The notes beneath the pieces are model-generated. The model saw only the letters and a list, made by a program, of their open reading frames with translations. It did no database searches and had not been told where the DNA came from. The translations under genes were made by a program, and so were the position numbers. From Symbioplanes lichenis (GTDB lineage Bacteria; Actinomycetota; Actinomycetes; Mycobacteriales; Micromonosporaceae), in NCBI RefSeq assembly GCF_030709675.1, contig NZ_JAUZQD010000005.1, forward strand, positions 372,001 through 436,000: a stretch of DNA of 64,000 nucleotides, in the 5' to 3' direction. This document shows, piece after piece, positions 1 to 8,072 of this stretch; position 1 is the first letter of the stretch, and each line of letters starts with the position of its first letter.

Positions 1-288
1 CTGGTCGACACCTCGTACACCAGCAGTTCGGTGACCGTCACCATGTGGAGCACGAAGGTCTACGACAGCGTGAAGACGGTCTACAGCCCGCGGCGCAACA
101 TCACGTCACCGCCGACCGTGCACCGCGAGCCCGGCCCCAAGTGCATAACTAGCAGCGGACTCCCAGGCTTCACCCAGGACGCTTGGCGCGTCATTCGCCA
201 GGATGGCCGGGAGATCGAGCGCGAGAAGTTCACTTGGCGCTACGATCCCGAGCCACGATTCGTCTGCGGGCCCGCCCCGCGGGAGTAG
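1..288 (+). CDS. VanW family protein, C-terminal end only
   Basis: The reading frame is open from the window edge and ends at a TAG at 286-288, so only about 95 C-terminal residues are visible. They run from LVDTSYTSSSVTVTMW to RYDPEPRFVCG, a pattern I recognise from the end of actinobacterial VanW-family surface proteins: a beta-rich tail with two spaced cysteines (CITSSGLPGF and FVCG) and a conserved R-x-F-x-W-x-Y-D-P stretch. VanW proteins are exported or cell-wall-associated and of unclear biochemistry; some have been linked to glycopeptide-resistance clusters. Nothing here supports a resistance role. The next gene begins 12 bases downstream behind a strong ribosome binding site, so the two may be co-transcribed. 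The family call rests on recall of the tail pattern. Confidence 0.7.
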   Translation: MVDTSYTSSSVTVTMWSTKVYDSVKTVYSPRRNITSPPTVHREPGPKCITSSGLPGFTQDAWRVIRQDGREIEREKFTWRYDPEPRFVCGPAPRE

Positions 289-300
289 CTGGGAGGAACC

Positions 301-765
301 ATGCCGCGGCACCGGGGAACGTCGATCGTGCTGCTGGTGGCGACCTTGTTCGCCGTCAACGTCGTCGCCCGTCTGATCATCCGCTTCGGCTTCGGCGACG
401 ACGACACCGCGCAGAGCGGCGCCTCGATCGCCATGTTCGGCGTGATCGGCCTGATCCTGGCCGTGGTGACCTTCCTCCGCGCCCAGCGGGTCGCCCCGGC
501 CGAGTGGCTGCCCGAGATCGGCGGCGGTGCGCTCGGCGGCATGCTGCTGACCGTCATCGCAGGCCCGTTCATCAGCGGCGCCAACCCGTTCACCGCGGCC
601 GGCGACTACTTCTTCTCGCAGATCGCGCTCTATGTGGCCTTCGCCGTGCTGGGCACGCTGATCGGCTTCTGGGTCGCGATCATGCTGGGGCGCGATTTCC
701 GCTCACGCTCGCTGAAGGCCTATCAGTCGGCCCGGGCGCGTCAGCGCAAGGTCGTGCGGCGCTGA
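301..765 (+). CDS. small four-helix membrane protein, unknown function
   Basis: This encodes 154 residues with four hydrophobic stretches at about residues 7-27, 39-60, 75-95 and 105-130, and a basic C-terminal tail rich in Arg and Lys that should face the cytoplasm. The ATG at 301 follows a GGAGGA ribosome binding site at 292-297. I see no catalytic or transport signature and do not recognise the family. It follows the VanW-type gene closely on the same strand, suggesting a shared transcript. The 170 bases after it, before the end of the oppositely oriented acetyltransferase, contain nothing I can name. Confidence 0.75.
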   Translation: MPRHRGTSIVLLVATLFAVNVVARLIIRFGFGDDDTAQSGASIAMFGVIGLILAVVTFLRAQRVAPAEWLPEIGGGALGGMLLTVIAGPFISGANPFTAAGDYFFSQIALYVAFAVLGTLIGFWVAIMLGRDFRSRSLKAYQSARARQRKVVRR

Positions 766-937
766 GGCCGTTTCTCATTCACACGTACGGGCGCGATGTC
801 TCGCGTTCGCCCGGGGCGGGCCGCCGCAGTGGCGGCGCGGCCTGCGCGGTGGTCCCGGCGCGTGCAGCGCGTCACCCAGATTCGGTGGGCACGGTCCTGC
901 TACGGGCGCGCGCCCTTCCGTGTGCCCGGTCGCGGGT

Positions 938-1909
938 TCACGGTGCTTCGCGGGTCAGATAGGTGTGGTGCGTGACGAAGCCCAGCCGCTGATAGAGGGC
1001 GACCGCCCCGGTGTTGCGCTCCTCGACCTGGAGGTAAGCCCGGGGCGCGCCCCGCTGCAGCGCCCACTGCCCGAGCGCGCGCGTCACATGCGCCGCCAGC
1101 CCCTGCCGCCGTACCTCCGGGGCGGTCTGCAGCAGCGCGATGCCCAGCCACCGGGGAGCATCGGCCGTGCTGCTCGTCACCGCGCCGCGCGCCACGGCGA
1201 CGAGGGTGCCGGCGGCGTCGCGGACGTGGACGAAGACGGCCTCGGGCGTACCCGTCAAGATCCGTTCCGCCGCCGCGGGGAGCGTGCCCTTGTGCTCGGC
1301 GACCATGGCGTACCAGTCGTCGGACGGGCGGTCGGCCAGCTCGGCGGGCGGCAGATCGGTGCGGGCCGGGATCGCGTCGACCAGGGCGTCGACCCGGGTG
1401 GTCTGCACCAGCGTGAGCGGACGGGACGACCAGCCGCGCTCGTCGAGGGCGGCGCTGACCGGGGCGGCCAGGGGCATGGGCGTGTTGATGAGCGCGCGGC
1501 GGCCCCGGGCGGCGTACCACTCCTCGACGGCGTCGACGGCCGCGCCCAGCGTGCGGTCGGGGTCGCCGATCGGCAGGGCCGAGTTGGCCCGGCCGGTCCA
1601 GCCGTCGGCCGAGCGCAGCAGCCAGGAGCCGAGGCGAGCCTGCACCGGGGCGGGCCAGGCGGCGTTGGCGGCCAGCTCGAGATCGACGACGTCGGCGGCG
1701 GGCGGGCGGCGCGCCGGGGGCACCCGTTTCGCCCGGTGCACGTCTTTGAGCGGCACCCGCAGCGGGCCCTTGGCGGTGGCGAGAGTGAGTTCGGTCTCGG
1801 TCAGCTCGACCAGCTCGCCCAGCGCGTCCGAGAAAAGGGGCCGATCCTGGGAAACACCCACAATCCGGCGCACCACGACCCGGTGTCCCACATCCTGCCG
1901 TCGGAGCAC
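938..1909 (-). CDS. GNAT N-acetyltransferase, Rv0428c/cg3035-like
   Basis: This is a 323-residue protein. The N-terminal ~60 residues (DVGHRVVVRRIVG onward) form a small beta-rich domain, a central part carries a degenerate acetyltransferase half (SWLLRSADGWTGRANSALP), and the C-terminal ~130 residues contain the acetyl-CoA loop APEVRRQGLAAHV followed by the GNAT ending NTGAVALYQRLGF. This tandem layout fits the Rv0428c/cg3035 family; the acceptor substrate is unknown. The GTG start at 1909 is chosen because GAGGGAGG lies just upstream on the minus strand and because family members begin with a similar VGHRVVVRR segment. It is divergent from fdxA, with a 44-bp tandem repeat between them. Confidence 0.82.
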   Translation of the reverse strand: MLRRQDVGHRVVVRRIVGVSQDRPLFSDALGELVELTETELTLATAKGPLRVPLKDVHRAKRVPPARRPPAADVVDLELAANAAWPAPVQARLGSWLLRSADGWTGRANSALPIGDPDRTLGAAVDAVEEWYAARGRRALINTPMPLAAPVSAALDERGWSSRPLTLVQTTRVDALVDAIPARTDLPPAELADRPSDDWYAMVAEHKGTLPAAAERILTGTPEAVFVHVRDAAGTLVAVARGAVTSSTADAPRWLGIALLQTAPEVRRQGLAAHVTRALGQWALQRGAPRAYLQVEERNTGAVALYQRLGFVTHHTYLTREAP

Positions 1910-1954
1910 GTGCCACCTCCCTCGGGCGAGATACTAGGCTCTGCCCGTACCGTC

Positions 1955-2172
1955 TTGCTTTCCCGGCGGTCGGGGTGTGAGGTGCCCGACGGGCGTGCTT
2001 GCTCATCCGGCGCTCCGGCTGTGAGTCGCCTGACGGGTGTGCTCGCTTCCCGGCGCTCCGGGGTGTGAGGTGCCCGACGGGTGTGCTCGCTTTCCGGTGC
2101 TTCGGGGTGTGAGGTGCCCGGCGGGTGTGCTCGCTTTCCGGTGCTCCGGGGTGTGAGGCGCCCGGCCGGTGG
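1955..2172. repeat. 44-bp tandem repeat, about five copies
   Basis: The core GCCCGACGGGTGTGCTCGC, or a close variant, recurs with its first base at 1984, 2028, 2072, 2116 and 2160, an exact 44-base period, and a decayed partial copy precedes 1984. Copies differ at a few positions, mainly transitions. The array fills most of the gap between the acetyltransferase start (1909, minus strand) and fdxA (2267, plus strand), leaving about 95 bases for the fdxA promoter. There are no unique spacers, so it is not a CRISPR array. Confidence 0.9.
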
Positions 2173-2266
2173 GGAAGGCAGACGTGCGACCACTGAAATG
2201 GGACATGACAATGCTCGTGACAGGCGCCGGCCTGGCGCGAGGAGTTCGGCCCGGAAGGACTGACCC

Positions 2267-2590
2267 GTGACCTACATCATCGCTGAGCCCTGCCTCGATG
2301 TGCTCGACAAGGCGTGCATCGAAGAGTGCCCGGTCGACTGCATCTACGAGGGCAACCGGATGCTCTACATCCACCCCGATGAGTGCGTCGACTGCGGGGC
2401 CTGCGAGCCGGTCTGCCCGGTCGAGGCGATCTTCTACGAGGACGACGTCCCGGAGCAGTGGAAGGACTACACGAACGCGAACTACGAGTTCTTCGAGGAC
2501 CTCGGGTCGCCCGGCGGCGCGTCGAAGCTCGGCAAGGTCGACAAGGACGCGACGTTCATCGTGGCCCAGCCGCCGAAGGACGCGCACTGA
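2267..2590 (+). CDS. fdxA: ferredoxin FdxA, 7Fe-8S type
   Basis: This 107-residue electron carrier has cysteines at 9, 17, 21 and 25 (C-x7-C-x3-C-x3-C) and a second set at 40, 43, 46 and 50 (C-x2-C-x2-C-x3-C). That is the arrangement of 7Fe ferredoxins with one [3Fe-4S] and one [4Fe-4S] cluster and a ~50-residue C-terminal extension ([19 protein letters not shown]). The GTG start at 2267 follows GGAAGG at 2253-2258. dapC begins two bases after its stop, so the pair is one transcript; fdx next to dapC also occurs in mycobacteria. The protein probably supplies low-potential electrons to cytochromes P450 or other redox enzymes; the partner is not evident here. Confidence 0.95.
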   Translation: MTYIIAEPCLDVLDKACIEECPVDCIYEGNRMLYIHPDECVDCGACEPVCPVEAIFYEDDVPEQWKDYTNANYEFFEDLGSPGGASKLGKVDKDATFIVAQPPKDAH

Positions 2591-2592
2591 CC

Positions 2593-3807
2593 GTGCTGTC
2601 GGCCGCGCTTCCCGACTTCCCCTGGGACCTGCTGGAGCCGGCCAAGGCCGTCGCCGCCGCGCACCCGGACGGGATCGTCGACCTCTCGGTCGGCACGCCC
2701 GTCGACCCGGTGCCGGCGGCGATCCAGGCTGCGCTGGCGTCCGCGTCCGACACACCCGGCTATCCGCTGACCGCGGGCACGCCGGCTCTGCGCGCCGCGA
2801 TCTCCGCCTGGCTGCGGCGCGCCTGCGGTGTCGGTGTTGCCGCCGGCTCGTCTCCGCGTGACATTTCGGGCACATCGGGCATTGCGTCGCCAGGGTCCGC
2901 TTCGCCGGGGTCCGCTTCGCCGGGGTCCGCCTCGCCGGGGTCCGCCTCGCCGGGCGGCCGGGTCGCGCCCGGCGTGCTGCCGACGATCGGCTCCAAGGAG
3001 CTGGTCGCGTGGCTGCCGACGCTGCTCGGCATCGGGCGCGGCGACGTCGTGGTGATCCCGCAGGTCTGCTACCCGACCTATGAGGTCGGGGTGCGGCTGG
3101 CCGGCGCCGAGGTGGTCCGCTCCGACTCGCTCACCGCCCTGGGCCCCGACCCGCGCGTCAAGCTGGTCTGGATCAACTCCCCGGGCAACCCGCACGGCCG
3201 CGTCCTGCCCCGCGAGCACCTCCGCAAGGTGGTCGCCTGGGGCCGGGAGCGCGGCGCGCTGATCGTGAGCGACGAGTGCTACCTGTCGCTGGGCTGGGAG
3301 GAGACGCCGGTCTCGATCCTGTCCGACGAGGTCAGCGACGGCGATCACACGGGGCTGCTCGCGGTGCACTCGCTCTCGAAGCGGTCCAACCTCGCGGGCT
3401 ACCGGGCCGGCTTCGTCGCCGGGGACCCCGCGGTGGTCAAGGAGCTGCTGGCCGTCCGCAAGCACGCCGGCATGATCGTCCCCGCCCCCGTCCAGGCCGC
3501 CATGATCGCGGCGCTGGAGGACGAGGAGCACGTGGCCGGGCAGCGGGCCCGCTACGAGTCCCGCCGCTCCGCCCTGCGCGCGGCGCTCACCGGCGCCGGG
3601 TTCCGCATCGAGCACTCGACCGCGGGCCTCTACCTGTGGTCGACCCGTGACGAGGACTGCTGGAAGACCGTCGACTGGCTGGCCGAGCGCGGCATCCTGG
3701 CCGCCCCGGGCGCCTTCTACGGCCCGGCCGCGGCCCAGCACGTCCGCATCGCCCTCACCGCCACCGACGAACGCGTCGCCGCCGCGGTCGCCCGCCTCCG
3801 AGCCTGA
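2593..3807 (+). CDS. dapC: succinyldiaminopimelate transaminase DapC
   Basis: This is a fold-type I PLP aminotransferase of 404 residues that converts N-succinyl-2-amino-6-ketopimelate to N-succinyl-LL-diaminopimelate, using glutamate as amino donor, in lysine and peptidoglycan synthesis. Visible family marks are the N-terminal DLSVGTPVDPVP, INSPGNPHG, SDECYLSLGW, and the Schiff-base lysine in SLSKRSNLAGYR at residue 263. The GTG start at 2593 lies two bases after the fdxA stop. An unusual proline/glycine/serine stretch (about residues 85-122), built from 15-bp repeats, interrupts the protein between the first helices and VLPTIGSKELVAW. dapE and dapD, the flanking pathway steps, are near 31-33 kb. 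Confidence 0.92.
   Translation: MLSAALPDFPWDLLEPAKAVAAAHPDGIVDLSVGTPVDPVPAAIQAALASASDTPGYPLTAGTPALRAAISAWLRRACGVGVAAGSSPRDISGTSGIASPGSASPGSASPGSASPGSASPGGRVAPGVLPTIGSKELVAWLPTLLGIGRGDVVVIPQVCYPTYEVGVRLAGAEVVRSDSLTALGPDPRVKLVWINSPGNPHGRVLPREHLRKVVAWGRERGALIVSDECYLSLGWEETPVSILSDEVSDGDHTGLLAVHSLSKRSNLAGYRAGFVAGDPAVVKELLAVRKHAGMIVPAPVQAAMIAALEDEEHVAGQRARYESRRSALRAALTGAGFRIEHSTAGLYLWSTRDEDCWKTVDWLAERGILAAPGAFYGPAAAQHVRIALTATDERVAAAVARLRA
2887..2955 (+). repeat. 15-bp in-frame minisatellite inside dapC
   Basis: Four full copies of TCGCCGGGGTCCGCT (last base T or C; the first copy has A for one G) start at 2887, 2902, 2917 and 2932, and a partial one begins at 2947. Each unit encodes Ser-Pro-Gly-Ser-Ala, so copy-number change would keep the frame. 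Confidence 0.93.
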
Positions 3808-3810
3808 TCG

Positions 3811-3848
3811 CCCGGGTCCCGTCCCCGCAAGGGCGGGCCCGGGTCTTC
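3811..3848 (+). terminator. terminator after fdxA-dapC
   Basis: CCCGGG at 3811-3816 pairs with CCCGGG at 3838-3843. The inner GTCCC and GGGCGGG segments extend the stem around a GCAA-containing loop, and the pyrimidine run TCTTCTC follows. It begins three bases after the dapC stop. Confidence 0.6.
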
Positions 3849-3857
3849 TCGCCCGCA

Positions 3858-3975
3858 CGCTGTCGCCGGAGGCTGCTCAGTCGGCCCGCGTGCTGTCGCC
3901 GGAGGCTGCTCAGTCGGCCCGCGTGCTGTCGCCCGCGTGCTGTCGCCCGCGTGCTGTCGCCCGCGGCTGCTCCGG
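3858..3975. repeat. nested 33-bp and 14-bp tandem repeats
   Basis: A 33-base unit (TGCTGTCGCCGGAGGCTGCT followed by CAGTCGGCCCGCG) occurs twice, the second copy at 3891-3923. It is followed by a contracted 14-base unit TGCTGTCGCCCGCG at 3924, 3938 and 3952. The array separates the dapC terminator from the end of the convergent coiled-coil gene. Confidence 0.88.
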
Positions 3976-4009
3976 CGGCCCGCGTGCGCGTGTTGTCGCC
4001 GGTGGCCGC

Positions 4010-4819
4010 TCACCCGTTCTTCTCGTCGTCGCCCGGCTGGTCCGCGCGCTGCCCCGGGATGCGGGCGCCGTCCTCGGTGGCGGCAGGCTCATCCACCGCT
4101 TCGTCCGCCGTCTCCGGGGCCGCGTGCGCCGTCTCCGGGGCCGCGTGCGAGCCGGTCGCCGGGGCGTCACCGGCGGCGGGCTCCTCGGTGGCGGGCGCCG
4201 GCAGCTCCTTGCTCACCTGCGGCTGGTCCACCCAGAGCGCCCGCAGCTGCCCCTGCATGAAGGTCGTCAGCCGCGCCCGGTACTCCCGGTCGAACTCCTC
4301 CAGGCACTCGATCTGCCGCTGCAGGTCCTCGCGCCGGGTGCCGAGGCTGCCGACCACGTCCTCGTACCGCTGCTGGGCCTGCGCCCGCAGCTGCTCGGCC
4401 TGGTCCCGCGCCGCACTCGTGATCTTGTGCGCTTGTGCCCGCGCCTCCGACACGATCTTGTCGGCCGACCGCCGGGCCTCGTCGTTGCGCTGCCGCACCT
4501 CGCGCGCCGACTTCTCGGCGTTCCGGCGCGCCTCGGCGAGAACCTGGTCGGCCTGCCCGCGCACCTCCCGCGAGTGCTCCCGGGCGTCGTCGGCGATCTT
4601 CTCCGCGGCGGCCTGCGCGTCCGTCCGGATCTTGTCCGCCTGCCGGTGCGCGATGGCCACGTGCTCCTCGGCCGTCCGCTGGGCCAGCGTCAGCACCTGC
4701 AACGCCTGGTTGGGCGGCATCACCGCGGGCACCACCATCGGGTGCTCGGACGTCTTCGTCTCCGGGGACTGCGCCTGCAGAATGACCTTGAGGCGTTCCG
4801 CCGCCTGGTTCTCGCTCAC
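4010..4819 (-). CDS. DivIVA-like coiled-coil protein
   Basis: This encodes 269 residues. Positions ~40-190 are a long, charged, alanine-rich helix (repeated ARREAEK-like heptads such as QADKIRTDAQAAAEKIADDA) of the kind found in DivIVA/Wag31-like polar scaffold proteins and in ATP synthase b-subunit stalks. A short N-terminal segment (MVVPAVMPPNQALQVLTLAQRT) precedes it and an acidic, proline/alanine-rich disordered tail (~200-269) follows. There is no membrane segment, which argues against an AtpF-type subunit. AGGAGGTCCC sits just upstream of the ATG at 4819. The role is probably structural at the envelope or division site; I cannot assign it more exactly. Confidence 0.7.
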   Translation of the reverse strand: MSENQAAERLKVILQAQSPETKTSEHPMVVPAVMPPNQALQVLTLAQRTAEEHVAIAHRQADKIRTDAQAAAEKIADDAREHSREVRGQADQVLAEARRNAEKSAREVRQRNDEARRSADKIVSEARAQAHKITSAARDQAEQLRAQAQQRYEDVVGSLGTRREDLQRQIECLEEFDREYRARLTTFMQGQLRALWVDQPQVSKELPAPATEEPAAGDAPATGSHAAPETAHAAPETADEAVDEPAATEDGARIPGQRADQPGDDEKNG

Positions 4820-4969
4820 GTGGGACCTCCTGTGACGTCGGTGCGGCCGCCGCTCCGGGCCGGTCAGCCGCTCTAACGGGCCAGTGGGCGTGCACGGCGT
4901 GGTCCTGCCCGATTTTTGTCACCTGCGTCTCCCCGCGCCGAACCCCGCGGGACGGGCTAGCGTCGGGGC

Positions 4970-5608
4970 ATGGCTGAGCAACCGATGATCGTCGTCCGTG
5001 GCGAGTCCGTGCGGGAAGTGCCGCCGGAGATCGCCCAGTTCTCGGTCACCGTGAACGCCCGGGACAAGGACCGCGAGACCGCCCTCACCCGGCTCGCCGA
5101 GCGCTCCGCCGAGCTGCGCACCCTGCTCGACGACCACGGGGACGTGATCGAGCGGCGGGAGACGAGCGGAGTCCAGGTGCGGCCGGAGTTCAAGAAAGGT
5201 GAGCGCGTGGCCGCGTACGTGGGCAGTGTGAGCACGACCGTCACCGTGAGCGACTTCACCGCCCTGGGTGAGCTGCTCCTGCGGCTGGCGGATGCCGACA
5301 TGACCACCGTCTCGGGCCCGTGGTGGCAGTTGCGGCCGGGCAGCCGCGCGGGTGCCGGCGTGCGTCAGGAGGCCGTGACCGATGCGCTGAGCCGGGCCCG
5401 CGAGTATGCGGCAGCAGTCGGCGCCGACGTCGACCGTCTCGTCGAGATCAGCGACGAGGGCGTCGGTGGCGGCGGTCCCATGATGCGCAGCATGGCGTTC
5501 GCGAAGGACGCCGGCGGCGAGGAGCTCGACCTCGACCCGCAGCAGCAGACTGTGCACGCCTCGGTGACGGTGCGAGTGACGATCACCGAGCCGGCCCTGC
5601 CCGCCTGA
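4970..5608 (+). CDS. SIMPL domain protein (DUF541)
   Basis: This 212-residue protein has the SIMPL/DUF541 pattern: an N-terminal IVVRGESVREVPPEIAQFSV strand pair, a central VQVRPEFKKGERVAAYVGSVS segment, ALSRAREYAAAVGADV, and a C-terminal VTVRVTITEPA strand. Bacterial relatives are periplasmic or surface proteins of unclear mechanism, named for a signalling molecule that associates with mouse pelle-like kinase. No signal peptide is visible here, so this copy may be cytoplasmic. The ATG at 4970 is the natural start because the family motif begins within seven residues. The upstream neighbour is divergent; the DUF4407 gene follows after 49 bases. Confidence 0.85.
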   Translation: MAEQPMIVVRGESVREVPPEIAQFSVTVNARDKDRETALTRLAERSAELRTLLDDHGDVIERRETSGVQVRPEFKKGERVAAYVGSVSTTVTVSDFTALGELLLRLADADMTTVSGPWWQLRPGSRAGAGVRQEAVTDALSRAREYAAAVGADVDRLVEISDEGVGGGGPMMRSMAFAKDAGGEELDLDPQQQTVHASVTVRVTITEPALPA

Positions 5609-5657
5609 TCCGGAGGTTTCGCCACGCGGGGCGGGGTGGATCGGACAGACTCGGGCC

Positions 5658-6962
5658 ATGCGTCGTTTGCTGCTCCGGATCGCCAACGTGAACCCGGACA
5701 GCGTGACCACGCATTCCGACCGGGTGCTGTACTGCTCGATCGGGATTTTCATGATCCTTTACTTCGGGTACGGGACGGTCGGCGGCGCCGCGTTCGTCGA
5801 TGCCAGTTCGAACTACACGCACCCGTGGTGGCAGTGGCTGGTCGGCGCGGTCGTGGCGAGCGGGGTCATCGCGTACGACCGGGCGGTGGTCGGCCGGGTG
5901 GCGATCAACTACCAGAATCTCGAGTCGCCCGACCCGGCGGATCTGCTGCGGAAGCCGACCGTCGGGCTCTACGCCGGGCGGCTGTGCCTGGCGTTGCTGT
6001 TCGCCGCGCTGATCACCGAGCCGTTGATGCTGGCCCGCTATCAGGGTGAGATCGACGCGCGGCTCAACGAGGTGCACAACGAGCAGATCAGCGAGATCGA
6101 GGTCAGCGGGGCGATCGCCGCGTACGACGCCCGGCTGCAGATCCTCAAGCGCGAGACGGCCGCCGACGATGCCGCGGTGCAGGCGCTCAACACCCGGGCC
6201 GCGGAGAAGCGGCGGGACGCGCGGCAGCTCTACCAGCAGGCGCTCGCCGACTCGGAGGGCGACGGCGTGTCGCGCAAGTCGGGGTGTCCGGCGGGCGGCT
6301 ACTGCGACAAGCTGGTGCAGCGCTCGCGGGGGCTCGACGATCAGGCCGCCGCGCTGGACAAGCAGGCCGCGGAGCTGCAGCAGTCGCAGCAGGAGGCGCG
6401 CGATTCCCGCGCCCGGGAGGCGGCGGATCTCACTGCCAAGATCAGCAACCAGCGTACGGCCAACGCGGACGCGATCCGGGCGGACTCCGGCTTCGGCGCC
6501 CGCACGGCGGCCATGTGGTACCTGGTGAGCAGCGACTTCTGGGGCATCGGCGTCTTCTACATCGGCATCGCCCTGTTGCTCGTGGCCCTGGACTGCGCGG
6601 CCGTCGGGCTGAAGTTCGCCTCGCACGGGAACGCCTACGAGCGGATCGAGGCCCGCGCCGCCCGGGGCCAGGAGCACGAGGCCGCCATCGGGTACGAGCA
6701 GGGCCTGCGCGACGCCCGTCGCTATGCCGAGGCGGCCGCCCGGGTCATGGCCGAGAGCATCGGCAAGGCGTCCCGGGACGAGGAGCTCGCCGCGATGGCC
6801 ATGGAACGCGCCCGCGTCCACCTATACGACAGTGTCGCGTCGAGCGCCCTGCCGCCGCTGTCGCCCGTGGCCTTCCTGGAACGGCACCCGGCCGATCGCC
6901 CGGCGACGCGCGCGGTCCGTGAGGTGGCGGAGCGCGAAGTGGCGGATCGCCTCCGCGCGTGA
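5658..6962 (+). CDS. DUF4407 membrane protein
   Basis: This encodes 434 residues with three N-terminal membrane spans (about 24-48, 56-77 and 101-124), a long coiled-coil or helical region (~135-285) carrying a CPAGGYCDK cysteine pair, a fourth span (~293-320), and a cytoplasmic helical tail. The opening YCSIGIFMILYFGYGTVGG and the AYDRAVVGR motif after the second span fit DUF4407. The function is unknown; the shape suggests a membrane-anchored extracytoplasmic stalk. The ATG at 5658 follows the SIMPL gene on the same strand. Confidence 0.82.
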   Translation: MRRLLLRIANVNPDSVTTHSDRVLYCSIGIFMILYFGYGTVGGAAFVDASSNYTHPWWQWLVGAVVASGVIAYDRAVVGRVAINYQNLESPDPADLLRKPTVGLYAGRLCLALLFAALITEPLMLARYQGEIDARLNEVHNEQISEIEVSGAIAAYDARLQILKRETAADDAAVQALNTRAAEKRRDARQLYQQALADSEGDGVSRKSGCPAGGYCDKLVQRSRGLDDQAAALDKQAAELQQSQQEARDSRAREAADLTAKISNQRTANADAIRADSGFGARTAAMWYLVSSDFWGIGVFYIGIALLLVALDCAAVGLKFASHGNAYERIEARAARGQEHEAAIGYEQGLRDARRYAEAAARVMAESIGKASRDEELAAMAMERARVHLYDSVASSALPPLSPVAFLERHPADRPATRAVREVAEREVADRLRA

Positions 6963-7056
6963 CGCGGGACGGGCCGGCGAGCCCGGCCACCGGCTACCAT
7001 GTCACTCCGGCGCACCGCCTGCCCACGCTCTGTCATCGGCGGCGCGCCTGCTCCAC

Positions 7057-7086
7057 CGACGGGCTCCTCACGTGAGGGGCCCGTCG
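7057..7086 (+). terminator. 30-nt palindrome, likely terminator
   Basis: The arms CGACGGGCTCCTCAC and GTGAGGGGCCCGTCG are complementary over all 15 positions, with one G:U pair and no spacer, and TCGTTG follows. In RNA this gives a very stable hairpin ~95 bases after the DUF4407 stop. Because it is nearly symmetric it could also serve as a protein site. Confidence 0.65.
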
Positions 7087-7134
7087 TCGTTGAAAGACCC
7101 GTAAGCCGTTTATCTCTTTCAGGGGAGCGGCGCG

Positions 7135-7150
7135 CCGATCGGCCTAATCC
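7135..7150 (-). promoter_or_regulatory. GGATTAGGCCGnTCGG motif, copy 1
   Basis: On the minus strand this reads GGATTAGGCCGATCGG, matching the 9311 and 9526 copies at every position except the variable twelfth base. It lies in the 560-base gap before the first exported-protein gene. Confidence 0.6.
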
Positions 7151-7331
7151 TTCCGGAGACGCAGTTTCCCGGGAGTCCCGCCCGGTGCAAGGTCATTCAT
7201 TTCCGGCGGCCCCGCCGGCACCTCTCCGGCCGGTTGCCGGGCCGCCAATGTGCTAGCGCCATGACGCTGCTGGTCAGCCGCGTGTTCGAAACGCTTGGTA
7301 GACGGCCGTGAAAACACCGCGTCCACCGGGG

Positions 7332-7347
7332 GGATTAGTCCGGCGGG
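7332..7347 (+). promoter_or_regulatory. GGATTAG motif, variant copy 2
   Basis: GGATTAGTCCGGCGGG is a diverged version of the 16-base motif, on the plus strand 176 bases before the ATG at 7523. The rest of the 6963-7522 gap holds the 30-nt palindrome and GC-rich sequence in which I see no gene. Confidence 0.5.
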
Positions 7348-7522
7348 CGCGTTCCCGGGGGCCGGAAGAACGATCGACCCACCCACGCCGATCGTCCATC
7401 TTTGTCGCAGCGCCGGAACGCTTCGAGCCCCGGCCGCACCCGATTTCTTCTGCGCATCCCACCGCCGGCCGACACCGGCGGGGTGGCCGTGCGCGACCGA
7501 TTGGTTCCGGGAGGAACATCCG

Positions 7523-8008
7523 ATGAGCAAGACCGCCAAGCGTTCCGCCGTCATCGCCACCGTCGCCGCCGTCGCGGTCGGCGGGCTGGGCGTCACCGCT
7601 TGGGCCGCCGGCTGGTTCGCGGAGGGCACCGCGACCGGTACGGCACAGAGCTCCGACATTCAGCCGCTGGCGGCGACGATCACTCTCGACGGCAAGGTCT
7701 TCCCGGGCGCGAGGCGCAACGCCACGGTGAGCGTCACCAACCCCAACGACTTCAAGGTCGCCCTGAACAAGGCCGAGGCGCCGACGTTCTCGGCGAAGAA
7801 GACTGACGGCACGGAGAACGCCGCCTGTGCCGGCACGTTGAACGCCAACGTCGTGAAGATCACCGGCTTCAGCGGCTCGCCGACGATTGCCGCGGGCGCC
7901 AAGGGTCAGGCGATCACCCTGCCGGTCGAGATCGGCGACCTCGACCAGAAGTGTGCCGGATCCCTGCTCACCGTGACCATGAAGTTCGGTGGCACCAGCA
8001 CGGTCTGA
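7523..8008 (+). CDS. exported sandwich-fold protein, unknown
   Basis: This encodes 161 residues. Residues ~8-29 form a hydrophobic signal or anchor followed by WFAEGTATGTAQ rather than a plain A-x-A site, reminiscent of SipW-dependent signals of TasA-like matrix proteins. The rest is beta-rich: LAATITLDGKVFPGARRNAT, VSVTNPNDFKVALNKAE, an AACAG cysteine and a late KCAGSLLTVTMKF cysteine that could form one disulfide. The ATG at 7523 follows GGGAGGAA at 7509-7516. The pattern 'V-x-V-T/R-N-P-N/Y-D/G-F' recurs in the 8073 and 9661 products, so these look like paralogues. I infer an extracellular structural or adhesive role; no enzyme motif is present. Confidence 0.7.
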   Translation: MSKTAKRSAVIATVAAVAVGGLGVTAWAAGWFAEGTATGTAQSSDIQPLAATITLDGKVFPGARRNATVSVTNPNDFKVALNKAEAPTFSAKKTDGTENAACAGTLNANVVKITGFSGSPTIAAGAKGQAITLPVEIGDLDQKCAGSLLTVTMKFGGTSTV

Positions 8009-8072
8009 ACCTCATGACTCGGTGGGCGGAGAGGGGCTCCGCCCACCGTCCTACTTCCGGAAGGAGACGGGT

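Noticed and set aside
1955..2172. The 44-bp repeats as a CRISPR array
   Set aside because: The copies are contiguous with no unique spacers and no cas genes lie nearby.
6999..7256. A frame in the gap before the exported-protein cluster as a gene
   Set aside because: It runs through the palindromic terminator, has no ribosome binding site and has no recognisable sequence.
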